Shown here one piece after another: positions 15,068 through 22,454 of a stretch of DNA of 27,623 bases (positions are counted from its first letter, which is position 1; every line of letters starts with the position of its first letter). Made by a program: the position numbers and the translations under genes. A model generated the notes under the pieces. That model ran no database searches. It had not been told where the DNA came from and saw nothing but the letters and a program-made list of their open reading frames with translations. Origin of the DNA: Candidatus Saccharibacteria bacterium UBA6039 (GTDB taxonomy: Bacteria; Patescibacteriota; Saccharimonadia; Saccharimonadales; Saccharimonadaceae); assembly GCA_002427805.1 (NCBI GenBank), contig DIZB01000005.1:1-27623 (forward strand), written 5' to 3'.

Positions 15068-16366
15068 ATGTTTGTCGACACCGCCAAAGTATTTATTCAA
15101 GCAGGTAAGGGCGGCGATGGCGCCGTTAGTTTTCGGCATGAAATTTATATTGCAATGGGTGGTCCAGATGGCGGTGCCGGCGGTAAGGGTGGTGATGTTA
15201 TCTTTGTCGCCAGTGAAAACGTTAACACGCTCCTTGATTTTCGTTACAAGCCAGAGTTAAAAGCAGGTAGTGGTCAAAATGGTGCCAAGCGTGATCGTCA
15301 CGGTCGTGCTGGCGAACCACTGTACGTAAAGGTTCCTATGGGTACCATTGTCCGCCGCGACGGCGAAATAATTGCCGATCTGACTGACGATGGTCAGGAA
15401 GTGATTATCGCAAAGGGTGGCGACGGTGGTTTTGGTAACGCCCACTTTAAAAGCTCTGTTCGTCAAACGCCTCGAATTGCTGAAAAGGGTGAAGACGGTG
15501 ATACGTTTGAGGCAGAATTAGAGTTAAAGCTTCTTGCCGATGTTGGGCTTGTGGGCTTTCCTAATGCAGGCAAATCAACTTTCTTAAGCGTTGTCAGTAA
15601 CGCCCGTCCTGAGATTGCTGACTATGCATTCACAACACTTACACCTAACCTTGGCGTGGCTGATATTGACGATGGTAGCCTGCTTATTGCCGACATTCCA
15701 GGACTCATTGAGGGCGCATCTGAGGGCAAGGGTCTCGGTGATGGATTCCTGCGCCATATTGAACGTACAGCCGTCCTACTACACCTCATTGATGCGTATA
15801 CGGATGATATTGCCGGCGCGTACACCACAATCCGTAAGGAACTTGCGAGCTATAACCTCGAACTCACGGATCGCCCTGAAGTCGTTGCCCTTACCAAGAC
15901 CGATGGTTTTGACGATGATATTATCCAGATGCAAATTGATGCCGTAAAAGCAGTTGCGGGCGACGTACAAGTATTTGCAATTTCTTCAACTGCACACAAG
16001 GGTCTTAAGGAAGTACTTCGCGCACTTCGGGAGAAGGTAGTTGCGGCACGCCTTATCGCTAGCGAAGATGATATTACGACGGATGATATTGAGTATGACA
16101 AAATTACACTAGGCGAAAATCAAATCGCCGAAGGCTGGACTGTTGAAAAGGAAACTGACGATGTGGGTAATTCGTACTTCCGCGTGAGTGGTGACAAGAT
16201 TGAGAAGTTTGCGAGACGGACTGATTATGATAACTTTGAAGGTCTCAACCGTCTTCGCGACATTATGAAGAAACTTGGCATAAATCATGAGCTACGACGC
16301 CAGGGCGTTGAAGGTGACAGCGTGATTCGTATTGGCGAGTATAGCTTTACATTCTTAGAACAATAG
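15068..16366 (+). CDS. obgE: Obg-family GTPase ObgE/CgtA
   Basis: A ribosome-associated GTPase acting in 50S assembly and growth control. At 432 aa it has all three parts: the Gly-rich Obg fold (residues 1-158, FIQAGKGGDGAVSFRHE, GGPDGGAGGKGGDV), the G domain with G1 GFPNAGKS (163-170), switch TTLTPNLG, G3 DIPGLIEGASEGKGLG and G4 as TKTD (276-279), and the C-terminal OCT domain (about 345-430, ending RIGEYSFTFLEQ). All nucleotide-binding motifs are intact. A terminator and a -10 box immediately upstream make it a separate transcription unit. Confidence 0.97.
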   Translation: MFVDTAKVFIQAGKGGDGAVSFRHEIYIAMGGPDGGAGGKGGDVIFVASENVNTLLDFRYKPELKAGSGQNGAKRDRHGRAGEPLYVKVPMGTIVRRDGEIIADLTDDGQEVIIAKGGDGGFGNAHFKSSVRQTPRIAEKGEDGDTFEAELELKLLADVGLVGFPNAGKSTFLSVVSNARPEIADYAFTTLTPNLGVADIDDGSLLIADIPGLIEGASEGKGLGDGFLRHIERTAVLLHLIDAYTDDIAGAYTTIRKELASYNLELTDRPEVVALTKTDGFDDDIIQMQIDAVKAVAGDVQVFAISSTAHKGLKEVLRALREKVVAARLIASEDDITTDDIEYDKITLGENQIAEGWTVEKETDDVGNSYFRVSGDKIEKFARRTDYDNFEGLNRLRDIMKKLGINHELRRQGVEGDSVIRIGEYSFTFLEQ

Positions 16367-16376
16367 TATAAAAATA

Positions 16377-16405
16377 TTGACATTTTATAGCATAAGTGCT
16401 ATAAT
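16377..16405 (+). promoter_or_regulatory. Full consensus sigma70-type promoter for the structured RNA
   Basis: TTGACA (16377-16382), exactly 17 nt, then TATAAT (16400-16405). This perfect match to both hexamers is the best promoter in the window. Transcription should start near 16412. Such a promoter is expected for an abundant stable RNA. Confidence 0.85.
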
Positions 16406-16411
16406 GAATAT

Positions 16412-16878
16412 TAACCCTTGGTTGAAACGGAGTTTCCCATGAGGTACTTTGACAAGTTGAAGACGTGTAAAGCTGGTAGTGCTGTGGATTATTTGTATCA
16501 TAGGAATGATAGCGATAACCCGCAGCACTCAGACCTCACCCGAGGTTGTCTGAAGGTTGCGACTCAGAGGGATTGAATCACATCGATCCCGTTCTTGGAG
16601 CGCCCCCGAGCTCCTCAATTGAACACTGCACCAACGCACCCCCACCTAGTAATGCCGCGTTGGTTCGAGAAACACCCTTAGCACCCCTAGCGGGTGGAGT
16701 CTCGATCGCAGTGTTCCCCAAGGTGGGGTGGAGGATTGGCCCATGGCCTACGAAATGGAGATGGTCTAACCCTCACTTTCGTACATTCCTTTCACCCCAC
16801 CTTGGTCTTCATCAAACGTTCTTCAACTTGTCAAACGACAACCCAGATTTTCTCTGACGCCTATATGGCGTTTTTTTG
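16412..16878 (+). ncRNA. Candidate large structured non-coding RNA (~465 nt), family not recognised
   Basis: A self-contained unit lies between obgE and sbcB. Many perfect complementary arms nest properly: GGTTG 16420-16424 with 16839-16843; a 16-bp helix TTTGACAAGTTGAAGA 16448-16463 with 16820-16835; 10 bp 16478-16487 with 16520-16529, capping a 6-bp hairpin 16496-16511; CAGAC/CTC hairpin 16530-16552; 9 bp GAACACTGC 16621-16629 with 16708-16716, enclosing 8 bp 16630-16637/16657-16664 and 6 bp 16665-16670/16700-16705 with a CACCC/GGGTG hairpin inside; 13 bp CCAAGGTGGGGTG 16718-16730 with 16793-16805, enclosing 7 bp 16749-16755/16777-16783. The long closing helix and inner multi-branch layout are typical of large functional RNAs. 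I see no RNase P, tmRNA or SRP core motifs. Pairing was read by eye; no energy calculation was run. Confidence 0.8.
16856..16878 (+). terminator. Rho-independent terminator of the structured RNA
   Basis: Stem ACGCC (16857-16861) pairs with GGCGT (16867-16871) around a 5-nt loop, followed by a T run 16871-16877. The sbcB extended -10 begins at the end of the T run. Confidence 0.8.
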
Positions 16879-16891
16879 TTATGCTAGGGGT
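16877..16891 (+). promoter_or_regulatory. sbcB extended -10 (leaderless)
   Basis: TGT followed by TATGCT (16880-16885) forms an extended -10 ending 6 nt before ATG 16892. AGGGG directly touches the ATG and is too close to be a normal Shine-Dalgarno. Confidence 0.45.
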
Positions 16892-18310
16892 ATGCCTAAA
16901 ACCTTCTTTTTTTACGACCTCGAAACTTCAGGCCTTAGCGCACAGCACGACAGAATTATGCAGTTTGCTGGTATCCGTACAGATATGGAGTTGAATCAAG
17001 TTGGTGAGTCAGTCAATGTACTTGTGAAGTTGAATGACGATACGCTACCGAGCCCCGATGCCATTATGGTGACTGGTATTACACCGCAGCAAACCCAGGC
17101 CGATGGTTACAGCGAGGCAGAATTTGCCAAGCTTCTTATTGATGAAGTTTTCACACCCGATACAATCACGGTCGGGTTTAATAATGTTCGCTTTGATGAT
17201 GAATTTATTCGACATCTCTTGTGGCGCAATTTCCACGATCCATATGAATGGAGCTGGAGAGATGGCCGGTCGCGTTGGGATCTGCTCGACGTTGTTCGTA
17301 TGACGCGGGCTTTGCGACCTGATGGCATCGTGTGGCCAGTTGACGATAAAGGTCAACCAACCAACAGACTTGAGCTGCTTGCGAGTAGTAATGGTCTTGT
17401 GCATACCAAAGCCCATGATGCATTGAGCGACGTCGAGGCGCTTATTGGCGTCACTAAATTGATTAAAGAAAAACAACCTCAACTATACGCATACTTGTTA
17501 CAACTACGCGATAAAAGTGAGGTTAAAAAACTTGTGAATCTTGATGACAAACAACCATTTGTTTATGTCAGCGGGCGACTCGATAGTGAGTTTAACAAGG
17601 CAACTGTGGCTTTCCCACTGACAGCTGGCACTAACGGTAATGTGGTGGTGTATGATCTTCGGTACGACCCAACACCTTTTATTGGACTTGAACCTAAAGA
17701 GCTTGCAAAAAAATTCTATGCATCGTGGGAAGAGCGCTCGACCGAAGGCTTCGAGAAATTACCCGTTAAAGAATTACAGTATAACCGTACGCCGGCTGTT
17801 GCCCCACTTGGCGTACTTGCCGGGCAAGATGGTTGGCGATTAATTGGGCTATCAGAAGAGATAATTGCAAAACATAAATCAATTCTTCTGGGTGCGCCGG
17901 GGTTTGCTGAAAACATTCGGGGCCTATTTGAGAATAAGCAAGAATACAAAAAAACATCGGATCCAGAAGGGAAGCTATATGACGGATTTGTTGCGGATGT
18001 TGATAAAATGCGTATTGATGCGGTCAGACAGGCCGACGAAAAAGCCTTGGCTGATTTTCATCCAACATTTTCAGATGATAGGTTGCCGGAGCTACTGCTT
18101 CACTATAAAGCTCGTAGTTTTCCAAGAAGTTTAGCCGAGGATGAGTCAATCGCATGGGAGAAGTGGCGAGCATCTCGTATTACGACGGACTTACCAAGTT
18201 TCATGAAATCTTTGCAGCGACTATCGAAAACGAACGATGATAGTAAACAGTTTTTATTACAAGAATTACAGCTATGGGCTGAGAGTGTGTTACCTGCGGA
18301 TCTCGACTAG
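16892..18310 (+). CDS. sbcB: Exodeoxyribonuclease I (ExoI, SbcB)
   Basis: It digests single-stranded DNA 3'-to-5' in recombination and mismatch repair. The 472-aa length matches E. coli ExoI (475), and conservation in the nuclease domain is obvious: FFFYDLETSG with D9 and E11, GFNNVRFDDEFIRHLLWRNFHDPY with D102, SRWDLLDVVR, and HDALSD with H175 and D180. These DEDDh residues are all offset by 6 from E. coli D15/E17/D108/H181/D186. The SH3-like and C-terminal helical domains follow. ATG 16892 is chosen since the longer open frame upstream runs through the structured RNA and terminator. The stop TAG overlaps the stop of a convergent minus-strand ORF. ExoI is common in Proteobacteria and less expected in a CPR genome. 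Confidence 0.95.
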   Translation: MPKTFFFYDLETSGLSAQHDRIMQFAGIRTDMELNQVGESVNVLVKLNDDTLPSPDAIMVTGITPQQTQADGYSEAEFAKLLIDEVFTPDTITVGFNNVRFDDEFIRHLLWRNFHDPYEWSWRDGRSRWDLLDVVRMTRALRPDGIVWPVDDKGQPTNRLELLASSNGLVHTKAHDALSDVEALIGVTKLIKEKQPQLYAYLLQLRDKSEVKKLVNLDDKQPFVYVSGRLDSEFNKATVAFPLTAGTNGNVVVYDLRYDPTPFIGLEPKELAKKFYASWEERSTEGFEKLPVKELQYNRTPAVAPLGVLAGQDGWRLIGLSEEIIAKHKSILLGAPGFAENIRGLFENKQEYKKTSDPEGKLYDGFVADVDKMRIDAVRQADEKALADFHPTFSDDRLPELLLHYKARSFPRSLAEDESIAWEKWRASRITTDLPSFMKSLQRLSKTNDDSKQFLLQELQLWAESVLPADLD

Positions 18311-18588
18311 GCTGTGGCGCGTTTTGCGCGGGATACTCGTCTTTTACGAATAACTGGTGGTTGCAAAAAGAATGCATGTGCAAAACGTGGCCACAATGTA
18401 AGGCGAAGAACGACGACGGTAATTGCAGTAGCACTTGCCGCCATCATGTCGATCGGTGTGAGGGCGACGTTAGTGCCGGGTATGACACCAGCAAGAAGAA
18501 AAAGAACGAGTGAATGTGCAAGATCAAAACTACTTAAAATAATCAGGCCAGAGCCGATAATGCAGAGAATAGTTATTGCTTTTTTCAT
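18307..18588 (-). CDS. Small hypothetical membrane protein (93 aa)
   Basis: From ATG 18588 the product begins MKKAITILCIIGSGLIILSS with a hydrophobic segment (about 3-22), then SLVLFLLAGVIPGTNVAL and SATAITVVVLRLTLW, giving two or three membrane segments and a basic C-tail (IRKRRVSRAKRATA). A GTG at 18600 would add four residues. The MKK start and hydrophobic pattern look like a real integral membrane protein. The stop codon overlaps the sbcB stop (CTAG). I recognise no family. The reverse frame of this stretch is also open, but its basic, low-hydrophobicity product looks like a shadow. Confidence 0.55.
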   Translation of the reverse strand: MKKAITILCIIGSGLIILSSFDLAHSLVLFLLAGVIPGTNVALTPIDMMAASATAITVVVLRLTLWPRFAHAFFLQPPVIRKRRVSRAKRATA

Positions 18589-18603
18589 TTGAAATCTCAC
18601 ACG

Positions 18604-18738
18604 CTAGTTAATTGTCTCCGAAATATACCACCACGTCTGTTCCAGTGCAACGATAAGCAGTATCAAAAACGACAATACGGTTATCGTAATGGGCGGAATT
18701 TTGAGTTTTAACGTAACGAGGGTCCGACCCTCTTTAAG
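18604..18738 (-). CDS. Possible very small membrane peptide without a standard start
   Basis: An open minus-strand frame ends at TAG (18606-18604), 15 nt before the next membrane gene on the same strand. Its C-terminal 28 residues read ITITVLSFLILLIVALEQ then TWWYISETIN, a textbook single membrane helix with an aromatic interfacial end. No ATG or GTG lies in the frame, which is open back to a stop at 18741-18739; TTG at 18675 would give 23 aa. It may be a real small membrane protein with a non-standard start, a degraded gene, or chance. Confidence 0.3.
   Translation of the reverse strand, partial: LKEGRTLVTLKLKIPPITITVLSFLILLIVALEQTWWYISETIN
18718..18735. repeat. Short perfect inverted repeat upstream of uvrA
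   Basis: GAGGGT (18718-18723), CCG, then ACCCTC (18727-18732), followed by TTT. It could be a weak terminator read on the plus strand or a protein-binding site. It lies about 110 nt before uvrA, outside the core promoter. Confidence 0.3.
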
Positions 18739-18843
18739 CTAAAATTCAGTTTATAGAGTTTGCAAAATTGATTTGTCAGCCGAACTCCATTAGAATCCTA
18801 CCCAAAATGAATATGATATCTAGAAAAAAGTCGTGAAATAGCG

Positions 18844-18858
18844 TATAATAATCGGGTT
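18844..18858 (+). promoter_or_regulatory. uvrA -10 element (leaderless)
   Basis: TATAAT at 18844-18849, 9 nt before ATG 18859. No -35 consensus and no Shine-Dalgarno are seen. No LexA/SOS-box-like palindrome is evident around it. Confidence 0.55.
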
Positions 18859-21672
18859 ATGTCAGAGGTAATTCGAGTTGTTGGTGCGCGCGAGCACAAC
18901 CTAAAAAATATTAGCGTGGAAATTCCACGTGATAAATTGGTGGTGATCACTGGTCTTTCTGGCTCGGGTAAGTCGAGCCTTGCTTTTGATACTATTTACG
19001 CTGAAGGTCAGCGACGCTACGTTGAAAGTCTTTCGAGTTATGCTCGTCAGTTTTTGGGACTTATGGAAAAACCTGATGTTGATCAAATTGACGGCCTTAG
19101 TCCTGCAATTAGTATTGATCAAAAATCGACGAGCCGTAATCCTCGTAGTACTGTTGCGACTGTCACGGAAATTTACGACTATTTACGACTTTTATATGCG
19201 CGTATTGGCGTGCCACATTGTCCGATATGTGGTAAACCGGTGTATCGCCGAACAAGTGAAACCATTATTGATGAGATTATGAAGATGGAAGCTGGATCGA
19301 AGCTGATGATCCTCGCTCCAATTGTGAAAGATAAAAAAGGTGAGTTTGCACATATTCCCGAGCAGTATCGACGCTTAGGCTTTGCGCGTGCACGCGTTGA
19401 CGGTGTAGTCTATGCGCTCGACGAATTCCCTGAGCTTGATAAGAAATACAAACACGAGATTCAGATTGTGGTTGATCGTATCGCCTTAGCTGAAGGTATG
19501 ACTGGCCGTGTGACGCAGTCCGTTGAGCAAGCGCTCGATATTGCCGACGGTATTGTTGAAATCCTTAATGTTGATAGCGACACCGTAACGGCGTATAGCC
19601 AACGATATGCGTGTCTTGATCACCCGAATGAAGATATTCCAGAGCTCGAGCCACGACTCTTTAGCTTCAATGCGCCGCAAGGTGCCTGCCCGGTATGTAC
19701 TGGCCTTGGCAGCCGCCTCGAGGTTGACCCTGGCCTTGTCTTTAATCCGAATCTTACTATTGCTGAAGGTGCAATTCGGCCTTATAACCGCGTTAACAGT
19801 GATGCATGGTACATGAAACGTCTGACCGAAGTAGCAAACGCACATGGTTTCAGTGTGCAGGTACCGGTATCCGAATTATCAGAAGCAGATCTTGAAAAAG
19901 TACTCTATGGAACGGGCGATCAGAAATACACTGTGCAACTTGGAGCGGGTCGTAATTATGAATCAACCTATGAAGGTGTGATTCCTAACTTGGAGCGTCG
20001 TCACAAAGAAACCGACAGCGAATTTATGCGTAAAGATATCGAACGCTTTATGCGTGAACGTGAATGCCACGCCTGCCATGGTGCTCGCTTGAAACCAGTT
20101 GTTCTCGCCGTGACTGTTCATGATCTTAATATTATGGACATCTGTAGCCTCGGTGTTGATGCAGCACTTGATCTTTTTGAGAACAATCTCAAACTAAATG
20201 ACCAAGAGCAGTTTATCGCCGTGCAGATCTTTAAAGAAATTAAAGCGCGGCTTGGCTTTATGAGTAACGTCGGCCTGAATTACCTTGAACTTTCTCGTGC
20301 AGCCAATACCCTGAGTGGTGGTGAAGCACAGCGAATTCGCCTTGCGACCCAGATTGGCTCTGGTCTTCAAGGAGTTCTCTACGTACTTGATGAGCCATCA
20401 ATTGGCTTGCACCAGCGTGATAATGATCGACTGATTGGGACGCTGAAACACCTGCGCGATCTTGGTAACACTGTGCTTGTGGTTGAGCACGATGAAGATA
20501 CGATTCGTCATGCCGACTATTTGCTTGATATTGGGCCAGGGGCGGGTGTGGCTGGTGGAGAAGTCGTGGCTGCTGGAACGCCTGAGGAAGTTGCGAAAAA
20601 TCCAAAGAGTATCACGGGCAGGTACTTAAGTGGCGTAGATAAAATTGAGGTACCAAAAAAGCGTCGTCCGGTAATGCGTGACAAGCAGCTGATTGTAAGA
20701 GGTGCGCGTGAAAATAATCTAAAGAATATAGATGTTGCTTTTCCGCTTGGCGTTATGACAGTTGTTAGTGGTGTCAGTGGCTCAGGTAAGAGCACGCTCG
20801 TTAACGATATTCTCGCAAAGGAACTGTCAGCTCGTCTTCACCGGTCACACGATATTCCGGGTGCCCACGAAAACATTGAGGGCATTAAATTTCTAGACAA
20901 AGCTATTATTATCGATCAGTCTGCAATCGGCCGTACGCCTCGTTCGAACCCAGCTACGTATACCGGCGTCTTTACGCCAATTCGTGAGTTATTTGCAGGT
21001 ACTCCAGAAGCAAATATTCGTGGTTACAAAGCCGGACGATTTAGTTTTAACGTGAAGGGTGGTCGCTGTGAAAACTGTCAGGGTGATGGCGTTATCAAGA
21101 TTGAAATGCACTTCTTGCCTGATGTTTATGTGACTTGTGATGTCTGTAAGGGTAAACGTTACAACCGTGAAGCACTCGAAATTAAATATAAAGATGCAAC
21201 GATTAGTGATGTACTCAGCATGACAGTCGAAGAGGCTGCTGCGTTTTTCGAAAATATTCCAGCCATTGCACGTAAGCTCGATACACTTGTCGAAGTAGGT
21301 CTTGGCTACATTCGTCTCGGCCAACCAGCCACGACCTTCAGTGGCGGCGAAGCGCAGCGTATCAAGCTTGCAAGCGAATTATCTCGCCGTCCAACTGGCA
21401 AGACACTCTACATACTAGACGAGCCGACAACAGGTCTCCATAGTGCCGACGTCAAGCGCCTTCTTATGATTCTGCAAAAACTCGTTGATACTGGGAACAG
21501 TATGGTCATCATCGAACATAATTTAGATGTGATCAAAACAGCTGATCATCTTATTGATATGGGCCCAGAAGGTGGACTTGCTGGCGGAAACATTGTTGCG
21601 GTGGGTACGCCAGAAGAAGTGAGTAAGGTGGCTGCATCATTTACGGGCCAGTACCTTAAGGCGATGTTTTAG
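18859..21672 (+). CDS. uvrA: Excinuclease ABC subunit A
   Basis: The damage-recognition ATPase of nucleotide excision repair. At 937 aa it has full length and the family order: first Walker A GLSGSGKSS (32-40), the UvrB-contact/insert region after YVESLSSYARQFLG, a CPICGKPVY zinc half, CHACHGARL, first signature NTLSGGEAQRI with VLDEPSIGLHQRD, second Walker A GVSGSGKST, the second zinc module CENCQGDGV and CDVCKGKRYN, then second signature TTFSGGEAQRI with ILDEPTTGLH. All motifs are intact. The ATG is fixed by MSEVIRVVGAREHNLKNI and by a -10 box 9 nt upstream. The gene ends exactly where the convergent DedA gene ends. Confidence 0.98.
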   Translation: MSEVIRVVGAREHNLKNISVEIPRDKLVVITGLSGSGKSSLAFDTIYAEGQRRYVESLSSYARQFLGLMEKPDVDQIDGLSPAISIDQKSTSRNPRSTVATVTEIYDYLRLLYARIGVPHCPICGKPVYRRTSETIIDEIMKMEAGSKLMILAPIVKDKKGEFAHIPEQYRRLGFARARVDGVVYALDEFPELDKKYKHEIQIVVDRIALAEGMTGRVTQSVEQALDIADGIVEILNVDSDTVTAYSQRYACLDHPNEDIPELEPRLFSFNAPQGACPVCTGLGSRLEVDPGLVFNPNLTIAEGAIRPYNRVNSDAWYMKRLTEVANAHGFSVQVPVSELSEADLEKVLYGTGDQKYTVQLGAGRNYESTYEGVIPNLERRHKETDSEFMRKDIERFMRERECHACHGARLKPVVLAVTVHDLNIMDICSLGVDAALDLFENNLKLNDQEQFIAVQIFKEIKARLGFMSNVGLNYLELSRAANTLSGGEAQRIRLATQIGSGLQGVLYVLDEPSIGLHQRDNDRLIGTLKHLRDLGNTVLVVEHDEDTIRHADYLLDIGPGAGVAGGEVVAAGTPEEVAKNPKSITGRYLSGVDKIEVPKKRRPVMRDKQLIVRGARENNLKNIDVAFPLGVMTVVSGVSGSGKSTLVNDILAKELSARLHRSHDIPGAHENIEGIKFLDKAIIIDQSAIGRTPRSNPATYTGVFTPIRELFAGTPEANIRGYKAGRFSFNVKGGRCENCQGDGVIKIEMHFLPDVYVTCDVCKGKRYNREALEIKYKDATISDVLSMTVEEAAAFFENIPAIARKLDTLVEVGLGYIRLGQPATTFSGGEAQRIKLASELSRRPTGKTLYILDEPTTGLHSADVKRLLMILQKLVDTGNSMVIIEHNLDVIKTADHLIDMGPEGGLAGGNIVAVGTPEEVSKVAASFTGQYLKAMF

Positions 21673-22359
21673 CTATTTACGCTTAAACAAAATCTTGAAC
21701 TGCATTTTCACGCTCTTTGCAAAGAGGTCTCGTTGCTTCTTTTCCTTAAAGACATGATAAAGTGCTGGAGCAACTGAAACAATAAGAATAATTGCAATAA
21801 TAGGCAGTAGAACGTCATCGATCTTGACTCCCATTTTTGTAAGGACTGAACCAAGCAAGTAGCCAATAGTGGTCACGCCTGCAGCCCAAACGATTCCACC
21901 TATAAGGTTAAACGATAGGAACTTTTTGTAGGTCATATTACCAACGCCAGCAATGATTGGCGTGAAGGTTCGCACAATAGGGATAAATCTTGCTAGGATA
22001 ACTGTCTTGCCACCGTATGTGTTAAAAAAGGCTTCAGCACGCTTGACGTTTTCTTGGCGAAAAAGTAACGAGTTTGGGCGGCTAAATAGTCGTGGCCCCA
22101 ATTTGTTACCAAAGGCGTACCCAACGCTGTCACCTAGAATTGCAGCGATTGAGAAGATAATAATTGCAATAATAATATTGAAATGGAGGTGAATGCCACC
22201 TTGAATCAAGAATCCAACGGTAAAAAGAATGCTGTCACCAGGCAGGAAAAAGCCAATTAAAAGGCCTGATTCTGCAAAAATAATGAGTGCCACAATGAAG
22301 ATGGCAGCCCATGGTCCAGCAGTCACAGCAAAGGTTGAAATGTCGAATCCAAGAATCAT
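21673..22359 (-). CDS. DedA-family (VTT domain) integral membrane protein
   Basis: A 228-aa polytopic membrane protein. N-terminal helices lead into the re-entrant motif GFFLPGDSILF (about 36-46). The second conserved block is ARFIPIVRTFTPIIAGVGNMTYKKF (about 122-146), with the essential Arg and Pro residues, followed by NLIGGIVWAAGVTTIGYLLG. The tail is basic and cytoplasmic (FKEKKQRDLF...FKRK). DedA proteins move lipids such as undecaprenyl phosphate or phospholipids across the membrane; which one here is unknown. The start is supported by TAAAAT 11 nt upstream on the minus strand. It is divergent from the bL25 gene and convergent with uvrA at zero distance. Confidence 0.93.
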   Translation of the reverse strand: MILGFDISTFAVTAGPWAAIFIVALIIFAESGLLIGFFLPGDSILFTVGFLIQGGIHLHFNIIIAIIIFSIAAILGDSVGYAFGNKLGPRLFSRPNSLLFRQENVKRAEAFFNTYGGKTVILARFIPIVRTFTPIIAGVGNMTYKKFLSFNLIGGIVWAAGVTTIGYLLGSVLTKMGVKIDDVLLPIIAIILIVSVAPALYHVFKEKKQRDLFAKSVKMQFKILFKRK

Positions 22360-22376
22360 ATACTCGTACTATTTTA
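22360..22376 (-). promoter_or_regulatory. DedA gene -10 element (leaderless)
   Basis: On the minus strand TAAAAT occupies 22376-22371, 11 nt before ATG 22359. There is no Shine-Dalgarno. Confidence 0.45.
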
Positions 22377-22403
22377 GCACGAGGTGCATAAAACCCCGAG
22401 AGA

Positions 22404-22412
22404 TGGTATAAT
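22404..22412 (+). promoter_or_regulatory. Extended -10 promoter of the bL25 gene
   Basis: TGG precedes a consensus TATAAT (22407-22412), an extended -10. Transcription should start at about 22419. The -35 hexamer is not recognisable. Confidence 0.6.
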
Positions 22413-22423
22413 AAAGGAACAAC

Positions 22424-22441
22424 ATGCCCAAAGTGGCCTAA
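22424..22441 (+). CDS. Five-codon upstream ORF in the bL25 leader
   Basis: ATG CCC AAA GTG GCC TAA encodes MPKVA and lies 11 nt after the -10 box, so it would itself be at the 5' end of the transcript. It ends 13 nt before the bL25 ATG, and the bL25 ribosome site AAGGAG begins 2 nt after its stop. It could tune bL25 expression through ribosome positioning, or be chance. Confidence 0.3.
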   Translation: MPKVA

Positions 22442-22454
22442 ATAAGGAGAACAC

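Noticed and set aside
16546..16857. 103-codon open frame on the plus strand
   Set aside because: It lies wholly inside the structured RNA, has no ribosome site, and its Pro/Ser/Trp-rich product reflects the paired GC-rich arms; it also ends in the terminator.
16412..16878. RNase P RNA, tmRNA, SRP RNA or 6S RNA
   Set aside because: The size suits RNase P or tmRNA, but I could not find the conserved core sequences of any. Rejected by eye only; a cmscan would settle it.
16694..16891. Longer sbcB start giving a 538-aa protein
   Set aside because: The extra N-terminus is translated from the RNA and its terminator. MPKTFFFYDLET at 16892 aligns with the ExoI N-terminus and has its own -10 box.
18718..18735. 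tRNA T-arm or strong terminator at the GAGGGT/ACCCTC repeat
   Set aside because: No tRNA cloverleaf can be built around it, the T run is only three bases, and no plus-strand gene ends just before it.
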